Origin: Bifidobacterium breve
GTDB taxonomy: Bacteria; Actinomycetota; Actinomycetes; Nanopelagicales; Nanopelagicaceae
Assembly (NCBI GenBank): GCA_945885625.1
Contig: CAMCYS010000007.1
Location: forward strand, 1-64,000
DNA: 64,000 nucleotides
Direction of reading: 5' to 3'
The notes beneath the pieces are model-generated. The model saw nothing but the letters and a program-made list of their open reading frames with translations. It ran no database searches and was not told the DNA's origin. Shown piece after piece: positions 8,380 through 16,846 of this stretch. The translations under genes were made by a program, and so were the position numbers. Every line of letters starts with the position of its first letter. Position 1 is the first letter of the stretch.

Positions 8380-9386
8380 CAGAGGCCAACTCCAAACTGA
8401 CGAGTGAAACGTAAATCGCCTTCAACAATTTCGTGGAGATCAGTAATTCCGTGACGCACCATCAAGGTGCGTTCAAGACCCATACCGAAAGCAAAACCAC
8501 TGAACTCCTTGGTATCCACGCCACATGTCTCGAGCACCTTTGGATTAACCATTCCGCAGCCGCCCCACTCAATCCAGCGACCATTGAAGAAGACATCAAC
8601 TTCGGCACTTGGCTCGGTGAACGGGAAGAACGATGGGCGCAACCGAGTCGTGACATCAGGCCCAAACATGTGACGCGCGAAATTATCAAGAGTGCCCTTT
8701 AAGTGAGCCATAGAAATACCACGGTCAACAACTAGACCTTCGACTTGATGGAAAACCGGACTATGCGTTGCATCTAATTCATCAGCCCGAAAAGTGCGCC
8801 CAGGGGAAACAATGTAAATAGGTGGTTCGTTTGTAAGCATTGTGCGAATCTGTAAGGGCGAAGTCTGCGTACGCAGGACTAGCCCCGCGCTAAGTGGCTC
8901 AACGAAGAATGTGTCCTGCATAGTACGAGCAGGGTGATCAGCCGGAATATTTAAGGCATCAAAATTCAACCAACTCGATTCAAGTTCGGGGCCTTCGACC
9001 ACTGAATAACCTTGGGCTAAGAAGAAATCGCTGATGTCATTTTTGATAATTGTAATTGGGTGCAGTCCCCCAGCATGAGCGAGCTTTGCTGGAAGTGTTA
9101 TATCTACAACTTCTTCTAGCAAGATCTTCTGATCGCGCGCAGTCTCTAATCGCGCAGTTTCATCGGCTAAGGCAGAAGCTATCGCAGCCTTAGCCTCACC
9201 AATAATTTTTCCAAAAGAAGCTTTATCTTCCGGTGAAAGTGAACCCAGGCCACGACTCGCTAATGAGATGGGAGCTTTATCGCCAGTGTGGGCTAACCGA
9301 GCCGCCTTGAGTTCATCGAGGTCGCCAGCGGCTGCAAATGCCGACATGGCAGCGCTGACCCATTCGTTGATTTCCTGCGGATTCAT
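8379..9386 (-). CDS. pheS: Phenylalanine--tRNA ligase alpha subunit
   Basis: This is the catalytic subunit of PheRS. The 335-residue product has an N-terminal coiled-coil arm (about 1-90) and the class II synthetase core. Motif 2 is seen around RTFRADELDATHSPVFHQVE and motif 3 around GFAFGMGLERTLMVRHGI. Upstream there is no Shine-Dalgarno but TAGACT (9394-9399) lies 7 bases before the ATG, a possible leaderless promoter. The preceding methyltransferase gene ends only 24 bp away, so read-through is also likely. Confidence 0.96.
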   Translation of the reverse strand: MNPQEINEWVSAAMSAFAAAGDLDELKAARLAHTGDKAPISLASRGLGSLSPEDKASFGKIIGEAKAAIASALADETARLETARDQKILLEEVVDITLPAKLAHAGGLHPITIIKNDISDFFLAQGYSVVEGPELESSWLNFDALNIPADHPARTMQDTFFVEPLSAGLVLRTQTSPLQIRTMLTNEPPIYIVSPGRTFRADELDATHSPVFHQVEGLVVDRGISMAHLKGTLDNFARHMFGPDVTTRLRPSFFPFTEPSAEVDVFFNGRWIEWGGCGMVNPKVLETCGVDTKEFSGFAFGMGLERTLMVRHGITDLHEIVEGDLRFTRQFGVGL

Positions 9387-9393
9387 GAGCTGA

Positions 9394-9399
9394 AGTCTA
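9394..9399 (-). promoter_or_regulatory. Candidate -10 of a leaderless pheS transcript
   Basis: TAGACT on the minus strand ends 7 bases before the pheS ATG, and no ribosome binding site is visible. It matches the pattern shared by other unit-leading genes here. No clear -35 was found. Confidence 0.4.
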
Positions 9400-9410
9400 C
9401 TTGGTCGACT

Positions 9411-10208
9411 TTACTTATCGTCGGCAATTTTTGCCGTTAACTCGAATAAAACTATCGAAACTGCTGCTGAAAGATTGAGACTTTCGGCATTGCCAGCCAT
9501 TGGTATTGCTAGCTTCTGAGTCGCTTGAGGTACTTCAAGTTCAGTTAGTCCTCGAGCCTCATTTCCAAAAATCAAAACTGTATTTTGAGTAATCAAAAAA
9601 TCACGAATAGATTTTTTGCCATCTGCCGACAGGGATGCAAAGTTTAGACCTGGGATAGTTGTTGTAAGCAGATCGAGTGATATTCGTTCGAAAACTGGCA
9701 GGTGCCAAAGCGACCCGGCGGTTGAACGAACTACCTTAGGCGAATACATATCAACGCTACCTGGCGAGGTGATTACAGCCGTAGCGCCTAGTGCATCTGC
9801 TGATCGCAAGATGGTGCCGGCATTTCCAGGGTCTTGAATTTCGTGTAAGTACAGCAAAATTGATTTGCCCGATAACTTCAAATTTTCCAATTGCGGATTC
9901 GGGATCTTGCAGATGGCCAGAATGCCTTGCGGTGAGATTGTTTCACTCATTGCCTTCATGACGGCATCGGTTACATCTTCACATTTAAACTTTGCTAAAT
10001 CGATTTGGTCATTCTCAAGTCGCAAGCGCCCATTGGCAGTTAAATACAGAACATCGACTTGATCAGTAGCTTTAGCCTTAATGGCTTCGCGCACAAACTG
10101 CGCACCTTCGGCAACATAACGCGCACTTTCGCGACGTTCTTTGGCGCCCTTAGAACTGATAAGAGCCTTCACTCGCGCGATATGCGGCGAGTGAAGGCTC
10201 TCGATCAT
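9411..10208 (-). CDS. SpoU/TrmH-family RNA 2'-O-methyltransferase
   Basis: This 265-residue protein has the SpoU knot-fold signature. Motif 1 is QDPGNAGTILRSADALGA (about residue 125), motif 2 is SPKVVRSTAGSLW, and motif 3 is ESLNLSAAVSIVLFEL near the C-terminus. The N-terminal section resembles the substrate-binding domain of TsnR/RlmB-type 23S rRNA methylases. It lies between rplT and pheS, a location where actinobacteria commonly carry such a gene. The exact methylated nucleotide cannot be told from sequence. AGAAG just before the ATG may serve as a weak ribosome binding site. Confidence 0.88.
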   Translation of the reverse strand: MIESLHSPHIARVKALISSKGAKERRESARYVAEGAQFVREAIKAKATDQVDVLYLTANGRLRLENDQIDLAKFKCEDVTDAVMKAMSETISPQGILAICKIPNPQLENLKLSGKSILLYLHEIQDPGNAGTILRSADALGATAVITSPGSVDMYSPKVVRSTAGSLWHLPVFERISLDLLTTTIPGLNFASLSADGKKSIRDFLITQNTVLIFGNEARGLTELEVPQATQKLAIPMAGNAESLNLSAAVSIVLFELTAKIADDK

Positions 10209-10231
10209 TACTTCTAGTTTCGATTAACGAA

Positions 10232-10591
10232 TTAAAGTGCAGCTAAAGTCTTGCGAGCAACTTCAACTAGCGCCTTGAAAGTCGCTGGATCATTAGTTGC
10301 TAGCTCTGAAAGTAAACGGCGATCAACTTCAACGCCAGCTTCCTTTAGACCTTGGATCAAACGGTTATAAGTAAGACCGTTTTCACGAGCTGCCGCATTG
10401 ATACGTTGGATCCAGAGACGACGGAAATCACCCTTCTTATCCTTGCGATCGTTGAAGGCATAAACCATTGAGTGAGTAACTTGCTCTTTCGCCTTTGTGA
10501 AAAGACGTGAACGTTGACCGCGGTAACCGCTGGCACGTTCTAGAGTTGTACGACGCTTCTTGGCTGCGTGGACTCCGCGCTTTACTCTCAT
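10232..10591 (-). CDS. rplT: 50S ribosomal protein L20
   Basis: L20 is a basic 119-residue protein needed for early 50S assembly. The start [15 protein letters not shown] and the segments [12 protein letters not shown] and [14 protein letters not shown] are diagnostic. A good AAGGAG precedes the ATG. It is the third gene of the universally conserved infC-rpmI-rplT operon, 11 bp after rpmI. Confidence 0.97.
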   Translation of the reverse strand: MRVKRGVHAAKKRRTTLERASGYRGQRSRLFTKAKEQVTHSMVYAFNDRKDKKGDFRRLWIQRINAAARENGLTYNRLIQGLKEAGVEVDRRLLSELATNDPATFKALVEVARKTLAAL

Positions 10592-10602
10592 TTAAGTACT
10601 CC

Positions 10603-10800
10603 TTACTTCAAACCAAGCATGCGCTTGGCTGTTGTTGCAACGGTTGGCTTAGCTGCGGACTCAGTGCTCAAACGTCGGGTAAGACGTGAGGACTTGCGCT
10701 CGAGTAAGTGGCGCTTTCCGGCGCGCTCATGCATAACTTTTCCGGAACCAGTAATGCGGAATGTCTTCTTCGCACCACTGTGGGTTTTCATCTTTGGCAT
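10603..10800 (-). CDS. rpmI: 50S ribosomal protein L35
   Basis: This small basic 65-residue large-subunit protein has the L35 hallmarks [20 protein letters not shown] and H-x-L-E-R-K-S. GGGAGA precedes the ATG as a ribosome binding site. It lies 23 bp after infC, in the standard operon order. Confidence 0.97.
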   Translation of the reverse strand: MPKMKTHSGAKKTFRITGSGKVMHERAGKRHLLERKSSRLTRRLSTESAAKPTVATTAKRMLGLK

Positions 10801-10823
10801 CTTGGGTCTCCCGTTGCTAGTTC

Positions 10824-11414
10824 TTATTCGGTCTCAGCAGCAGCTGCTGCGGCATCGGCTTTTGCTTTACGCGCTGCCTTTGCCTCGGCTACTGCTTCAG
10901 TCTTGCGCTTAGTTGGACCAAGCACCATTGTCATATTTCGTCCCTCTTGTTTAGGGGCGAATTCAACGAAAGCAATTTCTGCGACATCTTCGGCAAGACG
11001 TTGCAAGATCTTGTAACCGAGTTCAGGACGCGTTTGTTCGCGACCACGAAATTGCATTGTCACCTTGACCTTGTCGCCACCTTTTAAGAACTTCTCGATG
11101 TGATTCCGTTTGGTCTCATAATCGTGAGTCTCAATCTTTGGTCGCATTCGTACTTCCTTAACCACGATGTGGGTCTGGTTTTGACGTGCTTCCCGAGCTT
11201 TCTGCGCGATCTCGTATTTGTACTTTCCGAAATCCATGATCTTGCAGACTGGTGGATTAGCTTCTGGTGCGATCTCAACTAAGTCGAGACCAACTTCATC
11301 AGCCATCTGTAGTGCAACTTCGATATCGACAACGCCAACTTGTTCACCGGTGTAACCGATTAAACGAATCTGGGGTGTACGAATTCGATCGTTGATACGT
11401 GGGTCAGTTGTGAT
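10824..11414 (-). CDS. infC: Translation initiation factor IF-3, apparent AUC start
   Basis: IF-3 binds the 30S subunit, prevents premature subunit joining and checks the start codon. The full IF-3 N-domain is encoded upstream of the first ATG (11306): [19 protein letters not shown] and the following [13 protein letters not shown] segment. The only plausible start is ATC at 11412-11414, with AAAGGAG ending 5 bases before it. No ATG, GTG or TTG occurs in frame between this codon and the upstream stop at 11463-11465. This gives 196 residues, ending in an Ala-rich tail. Non-canonical starts (AUU in E. coli) are known in infC and serve autoregulation, because IF-3 itself discriminates against them. 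Confidence 0.93.
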   Translation of the reverse strand: MTTDPRINDRIRTPQIRLIGYTGEQVGVVDIEVALQMADEVGLDLVEIAPEANPPVCKIMDFGKYKYEIAQKAREARQNQTHIVVKEVRMRPKIETHDYETKRNHIEKFLKGGDKVKVTMQFRGREQTRPELGYKILQRLAEDVAEIAFVEFAPKQEGRNMTMVLGPTKRKTEAVAEAKAARKAKADAAAAAAETE

Positions 11415-11682
11415 TTTTGCTCCTTTAAATCGGTTTGCTTCTGGTTTGCTGGTACTTCGCGCTCAGTAACCGCGCCATGCAAAATAAGCAACCGCCAAGG
11501 AGTACTACTTCAGCTGAAATTACTTCAACTAAGTTGAACTCGCGACTTACCAGGGACCCTGGGGTCCTTAGGTGGGAGCGGTAACTCCTCTTGCAGTAGC
11601 GAACTACTGGTCTGCCGCAAAGGGTACTAGAGGGTTGGGCAAAGGCGAAATTGAACCTAATTCAGTGCAAGCAAGGCCGGGC
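11415..11682 (-). promoter_or_regulatory. Structured leader of the infC operon
   Basis: This 268-bp stretch between fabI and infC has no gene. On the minus strand it holds a 6-bp hairpin with a UUCG loop (11594-11609), GGACCC/GGGTCC (11554-11567), TTCAAC/GTTGAA (11524-11538) and the palindrome TTCAGCTGAA (11509-11518). It ends with the AAAGGAG ribosome binding site (11420-11426). I found no confident promoter or T-run terminator. A role in autogenous control by IF-3 or L20 is inference from other bacteria. Confidence 0.5.
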
Positions 11683-12447
11683 TTAGCCCATGGCATGAAC
11701 GCCGCCGTCGACGTGGATGATCTCGCCAGTGGTTTTTGGGAACCAATCAGAAAGCAGAGCCACTGCCGCTTGAGCAGCTGGCACCGGATCCGTTACATCC
11801 CAAGCTAATGGCGAGCGCGAATTCCAAACTTCTTCAAAATCGGCAAAACCGGGAATTGATTTAGCTGCCATTGTTTTGATTGGCCCAGCTGCAACTAAAT
11901 TGACTCGAATATTCTCAGCTCCTAGGTCACGAGCTAAGTAACGTGAAGTTGATTCAAGTGCAGCCTTCGCAACTCCCATCCAGTCATACTTTGGCCAGGC
12001 AACGGTTGCGTCAAAATCAAGACCGACAATCGAAGCCCCACCATTAAATAAAGGTCTGGTTGCCATTGCTAATGATTTAAATGAATATGCCGATACCTGA
12101 ATTGCAGTTGCGACATCTGCCCATTCGGTATTTAAAAAGTTGCCGCCGAGTGCAGCCTCTGGTGCAAAACCAATTGAGTGCACTACCCCGTCGAGACCAT
12201 CGACATGTTCGCGTACTCGAGATTCAAGAGCGGTTAAATCAGCATCATTAGTTACATCGAGTTCAATGACTGGCGCAGGTTGTGGAAGGCGACCAGAAAT
12301 GCGGGTAGTTAATGACATTACGCGACCATATGAAGAGAGAACTACAGTAGCCCCTTCTTCTTGCGCTAGGCGCGCGATATGAAAGGCAATTGATGCATCT
12401 GTTAAAACACCAGTTACTAATATTCTCTTACCGGCGAGAATTCCCAT
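11683..12447 (-). CDS. fabI: Enoyl-[acyl-carrier-protein] reductase (NADH), InhA/FabI family
   Basis: FabI reduces trans-2-enoyl-ACP in the last step of each fatty acid elongation cycle. The 254-residue SDR protein begins GILAGKRILVTGVLTDASIA, where the atypical glycine motif and the segment after it are typical of InhA/FabI. The catalytic pair lies in YDWMGVAKAALES. The C-terminus IHVDGGVHAMG resembles mycobacterial InhA. It follows fabG by 2 bp, giving the ketoreductase and enoyl reductase of FAS II in one unit, as with mabA-inhA in mycobacteria. Confidence 0.93.
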   Translation of the reverse strand: MGILAGKRILVTGVLTDASIAFHIARLAQEEGATVVLSSYGRVMSLTTRISGRLPQPAPVIELDVTNDADLTALESRVREHVDGLDGVVHSIGFAPEAALGGNFLNTEWADVATAIQVSAYSFKSLAMATRPLFNGGASIVGLDFDATVAWPKYDWMGVAKAALESTSRYLARDLGAENIRVNLVAAGPIKTMAAKSIPGFADFEEVWNSRSPLAWDVTDPVPAAQAAVALLSDWFPKTTGEIIHVDGGVHAMG

Positions 12448-12449
12448 TG

Positions 12450-13154
12450 CTAGTGACCCATTCCTAATCCGCCATCAACTGGAATTACCGCACCAGTTAT
12501 ATAGCTTGCTTGTGGCGATGCTAAGAAAGTGACGACATCGGCAATTTCTTCTGCTGAACAAAAACGTTGAAGCGGAACTGATTTAGCAATCTCGTCACGA
12601 CGCTTTTCATCCAAAGTGGCGGTCATATCAGTTTCGACGAAACCAGGCGCAACCACATTGGCCGTAATTCCACGGCTTCCAAGTTCACGAGCAAATGACC
12701 GTGCCATGCCGACTAATCCAGCTTTGCTCGCCGAGTAATTAACCTGCCCGGCTGAACCAGAAAGACCAACAACCGAACCAACAAAAATCAACCGGCCACG
12801 TTTTAGCTTCAATAACCCTTTTGTCGCTCGACGAGCTGTGCGAAAAGCGCCGGTTAAATTGGCATCAATAACATCTTCAAAATCTTCATCGCTCATACGT
12901 ATCGAAAGCGTGTCTTTCGTGATGCCCGCATTACACACCACAATCTCAGGTAAGCCCCATTTTTCTTCGATCAAGGCAAAACCAGCATCGACACTTTCGG
13001 TCGAGGTGACATCCATCAGAACTGACTCAAACTCAGTTGGCGCTGACCCTGATCGGTGCGTGACAATAACGTTGTAGCCAGCTGCCTTGAGAGATCTAGC
13101 AATTGCCGAACCAATACCGCGATTGCCGCCAGTGACCAATGCGATTGCGCTCAT
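12450..13154 (-). CDS. fabG: 3-oxoacyl-[acyl-carrier-protein] reductase
   Basis: FabG is an NADPH-dependent short-chain dehydrogenase that reduces beta-ketoacyl-ACP. The 234-residue product has the TGGNRGIG cofactor loop, NAGI, and the catalytic Ser-Tyr-Lys set with YSASKAG (about residue 150). It ends VDGGLGMGH, as is usual in FabG. I chose ATG 13154 (MSAIALVTGG) over an upstream TTG at 13163. No Shine-Dalgarno is visible and TAACCT lies 8 bases upstream, so the mRNA may be leaderless or nearly so. It is divergent from the DUF3099 gene. Confidence 0.92.
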   Translation of the reverse strand: MSAIALVTGGNRGIGSAIARSLKAAGYNVIVTHRSGSAPTEFESVLMDVTSTESVDAGFALIEEKWGLPEIVVCNAGITKDTLSIRMSDEDFEDVIDANLTGAFRTARRATKGLLKLKRGRLIFVGSVVGLSGSAGQVNYSASKAGLVGMARSFARELGSRGITANVVAPGFVETDMTATLDEKRRDEIAKSVPLQRFCSAEEIADVVTFLASPQASYITGAVIPVDGGLGMGH

Positions 13155-13162
13155 AGTCGGCA

Positions 13163-13207
13163 AGGTTACTCGTTACTTCTGCGTAAACCTAAGAACACAT
13201 CTACTCT
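13163..13207. promoter_or_regulatory. Divergent promoter region fabG / DUF3099
   Basis: The 59-bp spacer between the two start codons holds TAACCT (13163-13168, minus strand), 8 bases before the fabG ATG. It also holds TACTCT (13202-13207, plus strand), 6 bases before the DUF3099 ATG. Neither gene has a clear Shine-Dalgarno. Confidence 0.45.
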
Positions 13208-13213
13208 AGGCAC

Positions 13214-13480
13214 ATGGCCGAAGAAATCTATGACGTAACCAACGCCCAACGAAGCCTCACTGGCGACCAAAGCGCACGTCAAAAAAGATATTTCCTCTCA
13301 ATGATGGTCCGTACCGCTTGTTTCATTATGACCGTGATAACACCCAGTCCATATCGATGGTTCTTCTTAGCCGGTGCAATTGGATTGCCTTATATTGCCG
13401 TTGTCATCGCAAATGCTGGGCGCGAGACTATGGCTCCCGGAACTGCGGTAATCAAAGAAAAGCGACGTTCGATTTCTTAA
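13214..13480 (+). CDS. DUF3099 family membrane protein
   Basis: This 88-residue protein of unknown function is widespread in actinobacteria. It begins with a short polar region containing [20 protein letters not shown]. Two hydrophobic segments follow (about 33-48 and 51-69), the second with [14 protein letters not shown], the family's most conserved stretch. It is therefore predicted to be a small two-helix inner-membrane protein. It sits just upstream of the SURF1 gene (26-bp gap), which hints at a role near the cytochrome oxidase machinery, but that link rests only on position. Confidence 0.85.
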   Translation: MAEEIYDVTNAQRSLTGDQSARQKRYFLSMMVRTACFIMTVITPSPYRWFFLAGAIGLPYIAVVIANAGRETMAPGTAVIKEKRRSIS

Positions 13481-13494
13481 GCTCGATCTACGAT

Positions 13495-13500
13495 TAGAAT
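13495..13500 (+). promoter_or_regulatory. Candidate -10 of a leaderless SURF1 transcript
   Basis: TAGAAT ends 6 bases before the ATG at 13507 and no ribosome binding site is visible. The pattern equals that of ctaA, pyk, polA and others in this window. Confidence 0.45.
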
Positions 13501-13506
13501 CTAGTT

Positions 13507-14199
13507 ATGCGCACCCGTGAGAAGTTTTCATTTCTCAAGTCGCTTATTGCGCTAGCACTCATAGTTCTCTGCTTCATCGCAGCGGAATGGCAATATAACC
13601 GTGGCGTTGACCGACATCAGCGCAATTTCTTAATCAAAGAGAACATCGCGGCTCCAGCGATGACTTTAGGTGACGCGGCCAGTGATCTGACCAAAAATGA
13701 ATGGCGCACGGTAAATACTGACGGTGTCTTTGATGCAAACCAAACTATCTTGCTACGCAATAGATACTTCGAGGGTAAATATGGTTTTGAATTCCTCACG
13801 CTTTTTACAAGTTCGCAGGGCAAAAAATTCTGGGTTGATCGCGGTTGGATTATTGCCGGTAAAGATGCTTTAACCGCACCAGTTATTCCGTACACGCCTG
13901 CTGGCACGGTCGAGGTTACTGGTCGACTGCGGTTAGACACCTCGCTTCCTCGTGGCTCATTCTTCGCGCTACCCGCAAGCGGTTCTGGCTTAATCAGTAA
14001 ATGGAATGCTCAGAACGAAGTTGTTACCGAAGGTTTTTATCTCGACCTGCTTCGTGGATCAACTGCTGAACTAACACCTAACGTTTCGGCTCAACTACCA
14101 GAACTCAGCGATGGTCCACATATGGCATATGCACTGCAATGGGTTTTCTTTGCTGGCTTAGTCGGTTATGGACGAATCTTGATCCGTCGGTCCAGATAG
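13507..14199 (+). CDS. SURF1 family cytochrome c oxidase assembly protein
   Basis: SURF1/Shy1 proteins help insert haem A into subunit I of aa3-type cytochrome oxidase. The 230-residue product has the expected two membrane helices at the ends: residues about 9-28 (FLKSLIALALIVLCFIAAEW) and about 208-224 (YALQWVFFAGLVGYGRI). A periplasmic domain lies between them, with LRNRYFEGKYGFEFLTLF and WVDRGWI, both SURF1-typical. Its 3' end overlaps the convergent ABC transporter gene by 42 bp. ctaA elsewhere in the window supports an aa3 oxidase. Confidence 0.9.
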   Translation: MRTREKFSFLKSLIALALIVLCFIAAEWQYNRGVDRHQRNFLIKENIAAPAMTLGDAASDLTKNEWRTVNTDGVFDANQTILLRNRYFEGKYGFEFLTLFTSSQGKKFWVDRGWIIAGKDALTAPVIPYTPAGTVEVTGRLRLDTSLPRGSFFALPASGSGLISKWNAQNEVVTEGFYLDLLRGSTAELTPNVSAQLPELSDGPHMAYALQWVFFAGLVGYGRILIRRSR

Positions 14200-16050
14200 G
14201 TCTTGTCTATTATAAAGTTCGGCATATAGACCATCCCGCTCGACTAGCTCATCGTGAGTTCCACGTTCGACTATTACGCCTTTTTCAAGCACCAGAATCT
14301 GATCAGCATCGCGAACAGTGCTTAAACGATGAGCAATTACCAAACTGGTTCGACCCTTTAAAGCAGCACTTAGAGCCTGGTGCACCAGAGCTTCGTTCTC
14401 AGAGTCCAAATGAGCAGTTGCTTCATCGAGAATTACTACCTGCGGAGATTTCAAAAGTAATCGAGCAATAGCTAAGCGCTGCTTTTCGCCCCCAGATAAG
14501 CGATGCCCACGCTCTCCCACCATTGTGTCAAAGCCATTTGGCAACGAAGAAACCAGTGTCCAGATTTGCGCAGCTTCACAAGCTGCTTGCATCTCGGCCT
14601 CAGTTGCTTCGGGCTTGGCATAACGCAGATTTTCACCGATCGTGTCGTGGAACAAGTGAGCATCTTGCATTACCACGCCAATATTTTCGCGCAATGACTT
14701 CATGGTTAGTTCGCGAATATCGACACCACCAACTTCAATTGACCCAGCAGTTACATCGTAGAGGCGAGGTACCAGAGCGCTTATTGTAGTTTTGCCGGCA
14801 CCGGAAGGACCAACGAGTGCGGTCATGGTGCCTGGCTTAGCTGTGAAAGTTAGCCCATTTAGAACTACGCCACTTTCGACAGTTTCTAGTTTGGCAACTG
14901 ACTCAAGAGAGGAAAGTGAGATCTCTTCAGCTTTTGGATATGCAAACGAAACACCTTTAAATTCTATTGCGAAATCTTTACCCACTAATTCTGTAGCACC
15001 AGGTCGATCCTGCACCATCGGAGCTAAATCTAAAACTTCGAAGATGCGCTCAAAGGAGACAAGCGCAGTCATAACATCGATGCGTACATTAGATAGAGCG
15101 GTAAGTGGTCCGTAAAGCCGCGCCAACAAAGCCGTGATTGCTAACAATGTGCCCACTGTTACTGTGCCATTTATCGCAAGGTGCCCGCCAATGCCATATG
15201 CAATCGCGGTAGCGATTGCAGCAATACTAGTTAAGGCTATAAAGAATATTCGGTTGAGAAGGGCGATCTCGATTCCGATGTCAGCCACTCTACGAGCTCG
15301 GGTTCGGAAGTAGCTCTTTTCATCACTCTGTCGACCGTATAGAGAAACCAACATGGCACCTGAGACATTAAAGCGTTCGGTCATGGTTGAAGACATTTCG
15401 GCGTTTACGCTAAAGGATTGCCTGGTCAGAGATTGCAGTTTCTTCCCGACCCATTTAGTTGGGATTAGGAAAAGCGGTAAAAGCAGGAGTGAAACTATGG
15501 TGATCTGCCACGACAAAACCAACATAGTACCTATTACTAGGATCAAACTAACTGAGTTGCTAAGTACGCCAGAGAGAGTGGCAGTAAAGGCCTGCTGCGC
15601 GCCAATAACATCAGAATTAATTCGTGATATCAGCGCACCGGTCTGGGTGCGCGTAAAGAAGGCCACTGATTGCCGCTGCACATGTTCAAAAACTTGGGAA
15701 CGTAGATCGTAGATGAGACCTTCGCCGATTCTAGCTGAGAACCAACGCCCCACGATGCTGATAAGTGAATCGAAAATTGCGATGAAGGCTACCGCCACAG
15801 CTAACTTGGTGACTAAAGCACCATTTTTGGGAATCACCCCTTTATCAATAAGTTCGCGAAGCAAAAGCGGCGCAGTGACAATTAGAAAAGCCTCGATTAC
15901 AACGGTTATTAAGAAAACTATCAGGTATTTCTTATACGGCTTTGCATAGGATGCGATTCGTTTTACGGTACCTGGCTTTAACTTCTGATTTTTAACTGAA
16001 GGATCTGCAGTCATTGACCGAAAGGTCATCCAGACGGCCTGGTTTGACAT
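14158..16050 (-). CDS. ABC exporter, fused membrane and ATPase domains
   Basis: This 630-residue half-transporter has about six membrane helices (residues about 35-330) and a C-terminal ATPase domain with Walker A GPSGAGKTT, signature LSGGEKQR, Walker B VVILDEAT and switch histidine IAHRLST. It would act as a dimer, exporting a lipid, peptide or drug; the substrate cannot be inferred. An ATG at 16050 lies 3 bp after the sufT stop, which places it in the SUF transcription unit. Internal ATGs (such as the one giving MTADPSVK) are alternatives. The 3' end overlaps SURF1 on the other strand by 42 bp. Confidence 0.9.
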   Translation of the reverse strand: MSNQAVWMTFRSMTADPSVKNQKLKPGTVKRIASYAKPYKKYLIVFLITVVIEAFLIVTAPLLLRELIDKGVIPKNGALVTKLAVAVAFIAIFDSLISIVGRWFSARIGEGLIYDLRSQVFEHVQRQSVAFFTRTQTGALISRINSDVIGAQQAFTATLSGVLSNSVSLILVIGTMLVLSWQITIVSLLLLPLFLIPTKWVGKKLQSLTRQSFSVNAEMSSTMTERFNVSGAMLVSLYGRQSDEKSYFRTRARRVADIGIEIALLNRIFFIALTSIAAIATAIAYGIGGHLAINGTVTVGTLLAITALLARLYGPLTALSNVRIDVMTALVSFERIFEVLDLAPMVQDRPGATELVGKDFAIEFKGVSFAYPKAEEISLSSLESVAKLETVESGVVLNGLTFTAKPGTMTALVGPSGAGKTTISALVPRLYDVTAGSIEVGGVDIRELTMKSLRENIGVVMQDAHLFHDTIGENLRYAKPEATEAEMQAACEAAQIWTLVSSLPNGFDTMVGERGHRLSGGEKQRLAIARLLLKSPQVVILDEATAHLDSENEALVHQALSAALKGRTSLVIAHRLSTVRDADQILVLEKGVIVERGTHDELVERDGLYAELYNRQDLSGPTDQDSSITD

Positions 16051-16053
16051 GTG

Positions 16054-16365
16054 TTATACCGTGAAGCCGAGAGCGCGCAGCTGATCTCTTCCGTCGTCAG
16101 AAATTTTATCTGGGCCCCAAGGTGGCATCCAGACCCAGTTGATCTTTACATCGCTTGTAAGTGGCGCGAGTGCCTGGCGGGTTTGGTCTTCAATTACATC
16201 TTGAAGTGGGCAGGCTGCCGAGGTTAAGGTCATATTCAAAATTGCGATGTTGTTTTCGTCAACCATTACATCGTAAATTAAACCTAGATCGACCACATTG
16301 ATTCCGAGTTCCGGATCAACTACATCCTTCATCGCCTCAGTTACATCATCAATTGCTGCTGTCAT
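16054..16365 (-). CDS. sufT: SufT-like MIP18/DUF59 family Fe-S maturation protein
   Basis: This protein has 103 residues of the MIP18 (DUF59) fold. DPELGINVVDLGLIYDV near the start and LTLTSAACPLQDVIEDQTR-like segments, with the conserved cysteine in AACPL, are typical of SufT/PaaD-like proteins that help deliver Fe-S clusters. ATG 16365 is preferred over an adjacent in-frame GTG (16368) because AGGGG precedes it. It is 40 bp after sufU and 3 bp before the ABC exporter. Assignment to Fe-S work rests on family and operon. Confidence 0.9.
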   Translation of the reverse strand: MTAAIDDVTEAMKDVVDPELGINVVDLGLIYDVMVDENNIAILNMTLTSAACPLQDVIEDQTRQALAPLTSDVKINWVWMPPWGPDKISDDGRDQLRALGFTV

Positions 16366-16405
16366 CACACGCCCCTATTACTCTTTTAACTAGTTGGAAG
16401 TCTAT

Positions 16406-16846
16406 CTATAACTTGGCTTGAGCTTGTACAACGGCATCTTTATAGGCCATCCAGCCAAGTAGTGCGCATTTGATTCGAGCTGGAAACTTGGAGACACCTG
16501 CCATGGCCACAGCATCTTCGAGGATCGCATCGTCGCCCACCATAGTGCCTTTGCTCTGCATGAGTTCAGTGAAGGTGTTCAGAATCAGATCTGCCTCGGC
16601 AACACTTTTATTCAACAACAAGTCACTTAAGATTGAAACGCTTGCCTGCGAGATTGAACAACCCACGCCATCCCAGGTAATTGCTACGACTTTATCGCCA
16701 TCGAGAGCCACGTTAAGAGTTATCTCGTCGCCACAACTTGGATTCACATGGTGAACTTGAGCATCATAAGTCGCAGCTAAACCTTTGTGCTGTGGACGCT
16801 TGTAGTGATCAAGGATTACTTCTTGATAAAGGCTATCTAGCTGCAT
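16406..16846 (-). CDS. sufU: SufU Fe-S assembly scaffold / sulfur acceptor
   Basis: SufU receives sulfur from SufS in Gram-positive-type SUF systems and holds zinc at the active cysteines. The 146 residues begin MQLDSLYQEVILDHYKRPQH. The three conserved cysteines are in NPSCGDEI, GVGCSISQAS and RIKCALLGW. The start ATG at 16846 overlaps the sufS stop as ATGA, which rules out a longer upstream reading frame that lies inside sufS. Confidence 0.94.
   Translation of the reverse strand: MQLDSLYQEVILDHYKRPQHKGLAATYDAQVHHVNPSCGDEITLNVALDGDKVVAITWDGVGCSISQASVSILSDLLLNKSVAEADLILNTFTELMQSKGTMVGDDAILEDAVAMAGVSKFPARIKCALLGWMAYKDAVVQAQAKL

Noticed and set aside
11304-11306. ATG 11306 as the infC start
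   Set aside because: It would delete the universally conserved IF-3 N-terminal 36 residues, which are encoded upstream behind a strong AAAGGAG.
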